From Pseudocercospora fijiensis CIRAD86 (lineage: Eukaryota > Ascomycota > Dothideomycetes > Mycosphaerellales > Mycosphaerellaceae): a stretch of 64,000 bases of DNA. Both the position numbers and the translations under genes were made by a program. The notes beneath the pieces are model-generated. The model had not been told where the DNA came from. It saw only the letters and a list, made by a program, of their open reading frames with translations, and ran no database searches. The DNA is taken from positions 2,665,486-2,729,485 of the forward strand of contig NW_006921540.1 in the NCBI RefSeq assembly GCF_000340215.1, read 5' to 3'. Positions 55,817 through 64,000 of the stretch are shown here, in pieces; within the stretch, counting starts at the first letter, position 1, and every line of letters begins with the position of its first letter.

Positions 55817-57360
55817 ATGGCTACATTCAAAGGCTACGATTTGATCGTTGTTGGCTCCGGGTTCGGCGGCTCTTTCGCTACGCTCAGCTACCTAGAGACA
55901 CTGAAAGCCAGCGGCAAGAGTGGCCGTGTTGCCCTCGTCGAAGTCGGCAAGGATGGCGAGCGATGCGGAGCCTCTCGATGGACAATGGCCTATTTACGAC
56001 TAGACAAGGATCTTAACTTTGGTACGCTCACAACTACTCCGCTCACTCACTGTAGTGACCCTAACATCTGCAGACAAGGACTGGGTCAAGGAGATGAGGC
56101 GCGTGAGCGATGGCATCGCAGACGAGACGTACTGTGAGAAGCTTCGACATGAAGCTCCAATAACCGCCAAGTATTGTGAAGACCATGGCGTGAAATTTAT
56201 CCACCATGATGAGCCAAATGTGCTTCTCGAATTCGACACAGATCAGCATTTCGTGTTCCCAGATGGCGGTGGCAACGCCATCATCACCAAAATCATGGAG
56301 CACATCAAGAGCTATTCAAATGCCGATATTCACTGGGAAACAGAAGCTTTGAAGCTACTACAAGACGACAGAGGCGCGATCCGAGGTCTCAAAGTCCGAA
56401 AGAGTGATGGCTTGCAGTACGACTTGCTTGCGCCGGACGTCGTCCTTGCTTGTGGTGGCTTTGAGGGCAACCAAGAGATGCTGGCTCGATATATTGGCCG
56501 TGACTCCCACAAGTTACCGTTAATTGCACCAGGTATTCGATACAACAAAGGCGCTGGTCTTCGCATGGCTCTTGAGGTTGGTGCCGGAACCGCGGGTTCT
56601 TTCGATGGCATGCACTGTGAGCTAGTAGACACCCGAGCCACGAAGCCGGATGCTGTCATTTGGGGTGAGACCTCCTTTCCTACAGCACGTTAAAATTTCT
56701 AACGCGGTCTCAGGACACAACTACGGCATTGTGGTCAACAAGGACTGCAAGCGGTTCTATGATGAGGGACAACGCCACCTATTCGCCACCTTTGAAATGA
56801 TTGCGCTCTATTGCTGGAAAGACCACAACCAGTCCTGCTACTTTGTCACCGACGACCCAATCATGCAGCGCTTCAAAGGCAGCTGGGTGTATGAGACCAC
56901 TGACCAGCCACCAGAGCAGGCGGATACGATCGAGGGATTAGCTGAGAAGCTTGGCCTCGATCCACAACAACTCAAGAAGACTGTCGACGAATACAACGCT
57001 GCGGTCAACGACAAGCCATTCGACCTCATGAAGCTCGACGGCAAAGCCACAACTGGCCTCTCCCCCAACAAAACCAACTGGGCCGCCAAAATCGAGAAAG
57101 GTCCATTCTACGGCTACCCGATGACTGCAAACCTGACTTTCACGTACGGCGGTGTGAAGACTGATCTTGATGCCCGCGTCGTGTCGACTAATGATGTGCC
57201 AATCCCTGGTCTATGGGCTGCCGGCGAGATGACTGGTCTTTTCTACAACGAATATCCTCCTGCTACATCGTGTCTGCGATCGATGACTTTTGGCAGACTC
57301 GCGGGTGAAAGCATTGCGAAAAAGCAGGGTCAGAAGCAGACTGTTACGATTGGCTTGTAA
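55817..57360 (+). CDS. FAD-dependent fumarate-reductase/tricarballylate-dehydrogenase-like flavoprotein
   Basis: Three exons: 55817-56021, 56074-56664 and 56714-57360 (introns 52 and 49 nt). Product 480 residues. The N-terminal FAD loop reads DLIVVGSGFGGSFATLSYLE with VALVEVGKDGERCGASRW behind it. VVLACGGFEGNQEMLARYIG and GAGLRMALEVGAGTAGSFDG are typical of the FRD/SDH flavoprotein family. The C-terminal GLWAAGEMTGLFYNEYPPAT and MTFGRLAGESIA close the fold. Junctions restore LNFDKDWVKEM and VIWGHNYGIVVN. Closest in layout to TcuA-type tricarballylate dehydrogenases; substrate unproven. No signal peptide seen, so probably cytosolic. Confidence 0.88.
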
Positions 57361-57902
57361 GAGGATTTTTGGAATGTGAAATCGAGGAAGCTGGATGTAT
57401 GTACATCATTTGGCATGTTTTTGGGGACGATGGAAATGTAATGGGAGAGTTCGGAGTCGCATAGGAAAAGCCTTCGTTGCGTTTTCTATTGTGTTCATGG
57501 GAGACAGGTTGGTGGCGGCCTCATCTCAGATTCTGGTTGCTCAGCCACTGCGAATCTTTTGAGATATTTGCCTCAGTCGAATTTTGAGACGTTCGGTCCC
57601 CAGTCATCGCTCATTTCTTGTCTGAACGGTGGCTATATGCAGCATTACCGAAGATTGAATGAGCTCTCGTTGGAACCAGCTGCTAATAGCCACTCTGTAT
57701 TCCGCTAGGTGTCCAATCGTTCCTTAGGGCGCTTCCGGCAGTGCGACTCCTATTCTTTGGACTCGGAAATCATCGGATCCATAACAACAAAGCGCATTAG
57801 CTACTCAGTGCGAGGGCCAGGGCGAGGAAGGATGTTGCGTGTGCTTATTTAGCGTGCTATTCTTCATCAGCACAAAATCCCCCTATCGCGTCTACAATGC
57901 TC
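57361..57902. other. Intergenic, 3' flanks of convergent genes
   Basis: 542 bp with no open frame of note, no repeat and no RNA gene recognised. Confidence 0.4.
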
Positions 57903-58352
57903 CTACCTCAATCTTGGTAATGATCTTAACCTTGCGAAGATAGTCCTCGCATAGCGGCAAAGCCAGTGAGAAGTGAGCCGGTGCTCTACAATTACTCGCA
58001 TCATTGCTAGTCGGATCGCCTCGAGTCGATTGGTGGGCGCCTCGGGCCAGGGTATAACGACATAAATCAAGCGCAAGAACCTCTTGTGCTGCGGCGTCAT
58101 GATAGCGAGTAGGTCTTCCATGTGAGTATAGCTCGTCGCAATGATAGTGTTGGCGTAGTATTGCTCGGCGACCTTGGCGCGGGAATAGCGGTCAATTTGC
58201 ATGAGGCTCCTGGGCATGTTAGCGCGAGATTGCTCGCTGAGCATCAGAGTTCCGGGCGCGACAGTGAAGGTTGCTTCGTAGATGAGATCGAAGAGTTCTT
58301 GCGGTAGCGACTGAACAAAGTAGCTCAGCGGACGAGGGCGGTTGCTTGCCAT
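57903..58352 (-). CDS. Small F-box-like family protein, copy A
   Basis: Intronless, 149 residues. Near the N terminus it has SLPQELFDLIYEATFTVAPG, then SLMQIDRYSRAKVAEQYYAN. This pattern (LPxELxDxIYxxTF, a linker, then a hydrophobic-QVDR-SR-like block and YYxxTF) recurs in at least five more frames up to 63.3 kb. It resembles the F-box-like start of small fungal proteins, but ubiquitin-ligase function is not shown. Function unknown. The C-terminal half differs from its relatives and is basic. Confidence 0.6.
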   Translation of the reverse strand: MASNRPRPLSYFVQSLPQELFDLIYEATFTVAPGTLMLSEQSRANMPRSLMQIDRYSRAKVAEQYYANTIIATSYTHMEDLLAIMTPQHKRFLRLIYVVIPWPEAPTNRLEAIRLAMMRVIVEHRLTSHWLCRYARTIFARLRSLPRLR

Positions 58353-59760
58353 CTTGTTGCACGATGTATCTTTTAAGTCTCGAAGTTGAAGCTAGAGGTT
58401 GAAGCTCGATGGGTTTTTATATACTCTGCCCGTGGCTGGACCGTGCTTAATGCATGTGCTTGTTGTCACGTCAACTCACTTCAACAAAGTAAAGGACGCA
58501 GGCCCTCGATTTCGGATAGTAGAGCCTTACGGGACGAGCCTGGTTGTATAACTTGTAATATGCAGTGATTACCCCTTCTTTTTCCCAATATAAGATTCGT
58601 TCGAAACGACCGGAATACTAGCATTCGCGAGAGATAGATTGGCGCTAGCAGGCAATGTGTAAGTATAGTCTTTTATGCCGTATGCAGCTGGTTGAGAATG
58701 GATACGGCCCTTATCACTAGTGACTAGAGGAAGGCAGTGAGGATTGATATAAGCGAACATTTTCATGACCGATTCGGCGGGCGAAGTTGTATTCTTAGGA
58801 GCAGCGAGAGCTAGTCTAGTCGAACGCCGGCAATTAGTTGATCTTCGAAGTGCGAAGGCGCCGGGTCAACGATTATAGCGTTCTACTATTCATGAACTCT
58901 CTGGTAGGAGGTATTATTGAATATATGGTAGAATGGCCCCGATAATCTGTGGAGCATCCAGGAATGTCTAGATGGATCTTCGTGGCGGCCGTAAGGTTTG
59001 GATCTAGGGATCTTCTAATAAGAAGGAGCTGCCTGATTTGTTATGAGCCACATGATATAGACGGTATATCCTGATGCGGTACACATGGCGCTCGTTGATA
59101 TACAGCCTCGTCGGTAATCCAATGTCGTTGTGTTGTGACGCGGTGCTGTCATCTTCCATGCTGGTCTGTGCGCTCTTGGCACAATCTCAAATCTTGACCC
59201 GGCCTTCCTCAGCTTCCTTCCTTCTTATTTACCCGCATTCAGACAACATATGTACCCGCATTTGACAAAACAACTATGACAAACACCATCATGTTTGTTG
59301 GGATAACGAGGCTGCTTGATAGAAAGAGCGCAGTGGACCCGAAAGCCCGGTCTTTGCCAGCACCTTGTAGAAGCTTGGGTTCAGTGGTAGCACCGATCTA
59401 TGCCTGCAGCCATGATGCTGTGGTGCGTATAGATAAACCATTGTAGTCTTGGTTACGACCTCAATATCGACGATACTACCTTGGAGGGATGCCACTGCCT
59501 TTGAACACATCCCTAGACTAGACATGTCTCCGCTCGCAATTCCTCGTGGAGACGACGACATGGTTACGATGAAATACCCTGCGGACGAAGTGGCTGTTCA
59601 GTCATTTCCAGAGGCAAGAATACCCAAGATGTGCCGCGGACCGTAACGAGACCTGAGATGACTATCCAGAGGCAATCGATGCGAAGGGAATGAGCTTGGG
59701 GAAGTCGCATGTGCGAAAGACATTTGTGGTCGGCTCGTAGACATCCTGCATGTGTTCTGC
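58353..59760. other. 1.4-kb intergenic stretch in the F-box-like cluster
   Basis: No supported gene. Short frames (58569-58766, 59074-59265, 59289-59561) lack the family motif. An 11-bp direct repeat (TGCATGTGTTC, period 11) at 59747-59776 ends at the start of the 441-bp duplication. Confidence 0.4.
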
Positions 59761-60201
59761 ATGTGTTCTGCATGTGAGTTGTCACAAGACTTCCTCCATA
59801 CTCTTCATACTTTCCATTTGCCCGATTGACATTACTCACAAGAACAATCACCATTCGCAGCGGTAGAAGACCTCGATCAGCAAGAATCATGGCAACACAG
59901 CGTCCCATCTGGAAGCTCATGCAAGAGGTGCCGCAGGAGATCTTCGACAAGATATACGGCCTTACCTTCTCGACCGACTCCTTCCCAACGACCCACAACA
60001 TAACCTCTTCAACACGTCCTCCAGCGATCATGCAAGTCGACCGTGCTTCCCGCACTACCATTCAAGCAGCATACTACTCTGCATCTTTCATCTTGCGCGA
60101 TCACTTCCAGTGTCGTCGCTGGATCGATACACTCTCTGCCTACCAGAAATCCCTCATTCTTGGGATTCAGTACTCTTACCATCCCGACCAAGATCCGATA
60201 C
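59761..60201 (+). repeat. 441-bp tandem duplication, unit 1
   Basis: Appears identical by eye to 60202-60642. Starts ATGTGTTCTGCATGTGAG and ends GATCCGATAC. 441 is a multiple of three. Confidence 0.95.
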
Positions 60202-60218
60202 ATGTGTTCTGCATGTGA
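59889..60218 (+). pseudogene. Small F-box-like family protein, copy B (truncated by the duplication)
   Basis: The frame starts MATQRPIWKLMQEVPQEIFD and matches copy C for 104 residues (through the junction at 60201). It then runs for five foreign residues (HVFCM) into the next unit and stops, so it lacks the C-terminal part of copy C. Probably a by-product of the tandem duplication. Confidence 0.7.
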
Positions 60219-60642
60219 GTTGTCACAAGACTTCCTCCATACTCTTCATACTTTCCATTTGCCCGATTGACATTACTCACAAGAACAATCACCATTCGCA
60301 GCGGTAGAAGACCTCGATCAGCAAGAATCATGGCAACACAGCGTCCCATCTGGAAGCTCATGCAAGAGGTGCCGCAGGAGATCTTCGACAAGATATACGG
60401 CCTTACCTTCTCGACCGACTCCTTCCCAACGACCCACAACATAACCTCTTCAACACGTCCTCCAGCGATCATGCAAGTCGACCGTGCTTCCCGCACTACC
60501 ATTCAAGCAGCATACTACTCTGCATCTTTCATCTTGCGCGATCACTTCCAGTGTCGTCGCTGGATCGATACACTCTCTGCCTACCAGAAATCCCTCATTC
60601 TTGGGATTCAGTACTCTTACCATCCCGACCAAGATCCGATAC
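60202..60642 (+). repeat. 441-bp tandem duplication, unit 2
   Basis: Second unit, continuing without a break from unit 1. It carries its own copy of the upstream leader and start codon. Confidence 0.95.
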
Positions 60643-60749
60643 AGAACCCCCTAAATGAAATGCTGAGCCGATTGTATCCATTGCCAATGTGGCAATATAT
60701 TGAGACTTGGGAGTTCGAGATCGTTACCGCGAAATGGTGGAAGAACTAG
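60330..60749 (+). CDS. Small F-box-like family protein, copy C
   Basis: Intronless, 139 residues. N-terminal EVPQEIFDKIYGLTFSTDSF, then PPAIMQVDRASRTTIQAAYY and SASFILRDHFQCRRWIDTL. The C terminus, missing in copy B, is MLSRLYPLPMWQYIETWEFE. The 5' side up to 60201 is the preceding duplication unit, so its promoter region is duplicated too. Function unknown. Confidence 0.65.
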   Translation: MATQRPIWKLMQEVPQEIFDKIYGLTFSTDSFPTTHNITSSTRPPAIMQVDRASRTTIQAAYYSASFILRDHFQCRRWIDTLSAYQKSLILGIQYSYHPDQDPIQNPLNEMLSRLYPLPMWQYIETWEFEIVTAKWWKN

Positions 60750-60892
60750 AGGTAAGTATGTACTACGATTTCGATGGGAATGTGCTAAGAAAGCGTTCAG
60801 GAGCGAATCTGGTGCGAGTGGCGATTCTCTTCGATTCTAGAGTGGTTGGAAGTGGACTCTTACGTGGAGGTTTATGAATACACTTGATCCTT

Positions 60893-61500
60893 GGACTCGG
60901 AGACTTAGGGACTGCGGTGCTTTTATTTGGAAAGGCATAAGAAATGGCGTTTAATAATACTCTAGAGATGATTCAATGAAATCCAAAGTGAGCATTTAAA
61001 GCAGATTCATACATCGATTACGCACACTTATAGACTTGAAACTTGGACTCGGAGACTTGGGGACTACGGTGCTTCTAGTTGCAAAGGCATGAGACATAGC
61101 GTTTGATAATATTCTAGAGAAGATTCAATAAAATTCGAAGTGAGTATTGAAAGCAGATTCATACATCAATCACGTACTTATAGACTTGAAACGTGGACTC
61201 GGAGACTTAGGAACTACAGTGCTTCTAGTTGCAAAGCTACGAGATATAGCGTTTAATAATAATCTAGAGAAGATTCAAAAAAGTCCGAAGTGAGAATTTG
61301 AAGGAGATTTAAATATCGATTACGAGCTCGAAGACTTAGGGACTTCGGTGCTTCTAGTTGTAAAGTTATAAGAAATAGCGTTTAATCATATTCTAGAGAA
61401 CATTCTATAAGTTCCGAAGTGAGCATTTGAATAAGATTACTATATCGATCGCGCACTCATAGGCTTAGTTTAGCGCAGTGCTTCTCGACACGAAAGCAGG
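60893..61500 (+). repeat. Minisatellite with ~150-bp unit
   Basis: GGACTCGGAGACTT recurs at 60893, 61045 and 61195 (spacings 152 and 150), then in altered form near 61324, and a decayed fifth unit follows. Each unit continues with GTGCTTCTAGTTG-like and TAGCGTTTAATAAT-like words and GAAGTGAG. Copies differ by scattered point changes. No coding frame. Confidence 0.88.
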
Positions 61501-61760
61501 AATATTGGCGCTCGGCGCTGCTTTTAGACACGATGGGGTGAATCTTTGAAAACTTGAGAAAAAGCTCACCGATTACGGACTGAAGGATTTGAACTATAGC
61601 TAACGTAGATTCTATCGAAGAGTTCTTTGGGTAGACGGTCGAGCAGCGTGCATAATTTATAGGCTTCAGACATGCTGTACGGGTGTGATGATGTTGGAGA
61701 AAGTACGGGTAGAAGTGCTACGTAAGGTAGAGCCTATGCGAGTTCGCAGCCTTAACCTCA

Positions 61761-62189
61761 TCATCGAGACCAGAAGTTCTTCTGCCTCCGAACCGCAGAC
61801 CTCTCTCCAAAAATCCTCGCATCCCCCATGGCCATATGCCCTATATCACCAAGCCTAATCGGAATTCCGAACCCTGTTGGTGAGTTGTGCCACAAGTGTT
61901 TGCGATTATCGATCCAGGCGCAGAACAAGTCGAACCAATATGTGTCTCGTCTTCGCACTACGAAGGTACGGCTGGAATAGTATGCATGTAGGAGATCGGC
62001 TCGCGTGACTTGATTGATTAGAAGGATAGATGGTGGTCGCCAGGATTTGTTGATGTAAATTTCTCGATGCAGTGTGGAGATGATGTCGAAAGTGTCGTTG
62101 TAAATTTGCTCGTAGAGTTCTGGTGGTAGAGTGCTCCATACGTAGTCTCTAAACAACGGCCCTTTGTTGAACTCTGTCTGGTACGTGTA
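61761..62189 (-). pseudogene. Small F-box-like family protein, copy D (no start codon seen)
   Basis: The minus-strand frame reads FRDYVWSTLPPELYEQIYND, then PPSILLINQVTRADLLHAYY and SSRTFVVRRRDTYWF, the family pattern. Upstream the frame runs to a TAG at about 62190 without an ATG. That TAG could be an acceptor (AATCTAG), so an unseen upstream exon is the alternative to a broken gene. Ends at a stop at 61761-61763. Confidence 0.5.
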
Positions 62190-62229
62190 CTAGATTTTCC
62201 CAATTCGAGAATCCAATATGTGCTCGTAG

Positions 62230-62475
62230 CTACGTTTCCATCGGTAGATCATGGTTGGTGAAGGGAAAAATGAAAGATTGAATGAGATAGAAGGGGTCGA
62301 CGGTTTTGTCTCTCGTTGTCTTGTTGACTTGTGTGATTGGCAGCGGGAGCCAAGACCGGTGAATCTGGACGTTATTGATCCAGGGTATCGCGACGAAGGT
62401 TTCGTGATTGATCATGTCGTAGAGCTCCAGTGATAGCTATTCGAGTAGCTCGCGGAGAAGAAGAGTTTTGTTCAT
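62230..62475 (-). pseudogene. Small F-box-like family protein, copy E (premature stops)
   Basis: Starts MNKTLLLRELLE, then a TAG, then LSLELYDMINHETFVAIPW. The stop stands where relatives have a Leu-Pro/Gln approach to the motif. PITQVNKTTRDKTVDPFYLI follows and the frame ends after 20 more residues, far short of family length. A degenerate copy. Confidence 0.65.
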
Positions 62476-62801
62476 TTTGAGATGTCGTGCGAGCGAGTTC
62501 AGGATCTTGAAAAAGGGACCGAGGATTGAAGTCGCAGCCTTGTGTCGTCCTCCCTTTGGGGTGCACGCTTTGACTTCGCCCTGCGCATCCACCTTTTATG
62601 ACCTACTCAGTGTGTGACCGATCTGACTGGTTACAGCATAAGACAATGGGGGTGAAGGAAATCAATTGCGCAGGTCCAATATCCAGATACATGCGCGGTC
62701 GTGAAGAGTGTAATTCTGTCTGAAGCTCGTCTGTTGCCGTCTACTCCATTCTCCTTCCCTCACAAGTCAGCTGCATTTCTCTTGCACTCAGTCTTCCGCA
62801 C

Positions 62802-63287
62802 TTACCTCACGGAACAGACCTTCGTTCCACTCTCGTTCTTCAAACATTCCGTTGAATCATTCAGGTATTGGCCATCCTTCATGCCAAACCCTTGGTGCTG
62901 AATCAACCAGACAGCTGCATCGATTGCTGGTTGATCCATGAACTCTCCGTGCACGACAAAGCCAACTTTCTGGACTAGAGAAGTTGATGGGAGCGAGTTG
63001 AACCAAAGCTTGCACAGGTCTGGGGTATTGAAGACGAAGGTATTCGAGTAGTAGGAATTCAGAACTTTGATCCTAGTGACGTGGTTGACGTGCATGTTAG
63101 TTGGTGGCCGGGTGGTTTTGTCAACGAGGATAACTGGTCTGGGAGTTGGTGTTTCATTCTTCTTGTTAGCAGTGTAGAAGGTCTTGTCTGGTGCGATCGT
63201 GAATGTCTCGTAGTAGATCAAGTCATAGAGCTCTTGTGGTAGAGTCTCGAGAAAACCTTTCAAAGAGCGCTTTGCACCTGTAGACAT
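62802..63287 (-). CDS. Small F-box-like family protein, copy F
   Basis: Intronless, 161 residues. ETLPQELYDLIYYETFTIAP opens it, then a Thr/Lys/Pro-rich linker (longer than in copy A), then MHVNHVTRIKVLNSYYSNTF and a C-terminal LCKLWFNSLP. Best preserved of the minus-strand copies in this end of the window. Function unknown. Confidence 0.65.
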   Translation of the reverse strand: MSTGAKRSLKGFLETLPQELYDLIYYETFTIAPDKTFYTANKKNETPTPRPVILVDKTTRPPTNMHVNHVTRIKVLNSYYSNTFVFNTPDLCKLWFNSLPSTSLVQKVGFVVHGEFMDQPAIDAAVWLIQHQGFGMKDGQYLNDSTECLKNESGTKVCSVR

Positions 63288-63755
63288 GTTGGGTGGTGTC
63301 TCGATGGTAATTTTGGATTGTTAGAAGTCTTTGTAAGTGTTGACGCAAGTTTATGTCGGCAGATAGAAAGATATTGAAGCGCACAGGTGAGTTTCGTGAT
63401 TTAGACACGCACATGCTATGCGGAATTGCCGAAGCATGTGCTGCGTTGCCGCATGTCATGTGCTGCTTTTCGGAGCCCAATTCACTCACGTATTCACTCG
63501 TGTGCAAGCTCACTGAACCTAGAGACCCTATTGTACGTCAGCGGCAGAAAACCTCGATCACCTTTGTCCAGCGTCCAATCCCTTCGGAGTCTTTCAACCG
63601 GTATTATTGGTGTCATGGCAGCCACCATGAACAACGCTTTCAAGCGAACGGATTCAAACGACGACGCGAGAACGACTTCGATATTGCATCGATCGAACGG
63701 CAAACGTCGTTGCTAGGATGAGTGTTCAGCAGAAGCTCATACTGACGCAATCGCC
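63288..63755. other. Intergenic with a trace of the F-box-like leader
   Basis: No supported gene. Around 63536-63562 the text CAGCGGCAGAAAACCTCGAT resembles the leader of copies B and C (CAGCGGTAGAAGACCTCGAT), perhaps a decayed seventh copy. Confidence 0.35.
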
Positions 63756-63760
63756 ATCTG

Positions 63761-63844
63761 CTAGGGATATCGACGGCGGTCGGGGCCATTTAGGAATCGA
63801 TCGTGGTCTTGGACGAGGCGCTCGTATTCGGGTCTGACGACGTT
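63761..63844 (-). CDS. Possible 3'-terminal exon of a gene entering from the right
   Basis: Following an acceptor-like TTTTACCTATAG, a phase-0 exon of 27 codons reads VVRPEYERLVQDHDRF and NGPDRRRYP before TAG. It looks coding, but the upstream exon could not be placed before the window ends. Weak call. Confidence 0.3.
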   Translation of the reverse strand, partial: NVVRPEYERLVQDHDRFLNGPDRRRYP

Positions 63845-64000
63845 CTATAGGTAAAATACAAATTTCAAAGCCGTATTCTGCTAATTCTGCCGAGCATAGA
63901 AAAGAGTTGTCTCTCGTCAGGCCTGTGAAAGGTGAGGGAGGTGGTCGCGTTTGTCCTGGAAGCAGAGGCAGTGGCAGTCGTTTGGCAGGGATGTAATGCT

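Noticed and set aside
1..64000. CRISPR arrays, operons, bacterial promoters and ribosome-binding sites
   Set aside because: The window is fungal; introns and gene content exclude a prokaryotic reading, and no spaced short-repeat array was seen.

Overview
The window looks like genomic DNA of a filamentous ascomycete (Pezizomycotina, probably Dothideomycetes). The basis is single-copy fungal genes (PEX12, DAD1, RHO4, POP5, ESF1, cnxE, ppg1), short GT-AG introns of about 45-120 nt often with a CTRAC-like branch site, and a repeat block with textbook repeat-induced point mutation (RIP). The class-level assignment is inference. Two 100-N assembly gaps (9193-9292, 39645-39744) are present.

Left arm, 0.4-25.4 kb: mostly housekeeping genes in divergent or convergent pairs. 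In order: PEX12(-), DAD1(+), RHO4(-), an LCB3-type sphingoid-base-phosphate phosphatase(+), an ankyrin protein(+), an unrecognised gene cut by a gap(+) followed by a broken relative, a UDP-glucuronate-decarboxylase-like epimerase(+), POP5(-), ESF1(+), a CLC chloride/proton exchanger(-), a CHRAC/Dpb3-type histone-fold protein(+), the molybdopterin enzyme cnxE(-) and a family-2 glycosyltransferase(-). I resolved introns by hand wherever frames and conserved motifs allowed.

Middle, 28.4-44.3 kb: one nested transposon block. The outer element is a Tc1/mariner-type DNA transposon with perfect 32-bp terminal inverted repeats and TA target duplication. It carries a RIP-killed DDE transposase on the minus strand and a second, unrecognised gene on the plus strand. 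A 12.4-kb Ty3/Gypsy-type LTR retrotransposon is inserted inside that second gene (279-bp LTRs, CTAT duplication, primer-binding site, polypurine tract). It has gag-protease, RT-RNase H-integrase and an extra unrecognised ORF3 of nearly 1,000 codons. A 27-bp near-palindrome recurs five times, at the borders of its ORFs. Almost every CpA/TpG in the block has become TpA, so Trp and Gln codons read as stops while the frames otherwise stay open.

The block sits between two membrane acyltransferase genes. One (26.7 kb) is divergent from the glycosyltransferase. The other (45.2 kb) has a secreted GH16-like domain lacking its catalytic glutamates, fused to an acyltransferase-3 domain. Together with the glycosyltransferase these may form a cell-surface polysaccharide locus split by the transposon (inference).

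Right arm, 48.9-64 kb: epoxide hydrolase(-), a Cys/His-containing hypothetical protein(+), the phosphatase ppg1(-) and an FAD fumarate-reductase/tricarballylate-dehydrogenase-like enzyme(+). After these come at least six copies of a small F-box-like family (57.9-63.3 kb), with an exact 441-bp tandem duplication, broken members and a roughly 150-bp minisatellite.
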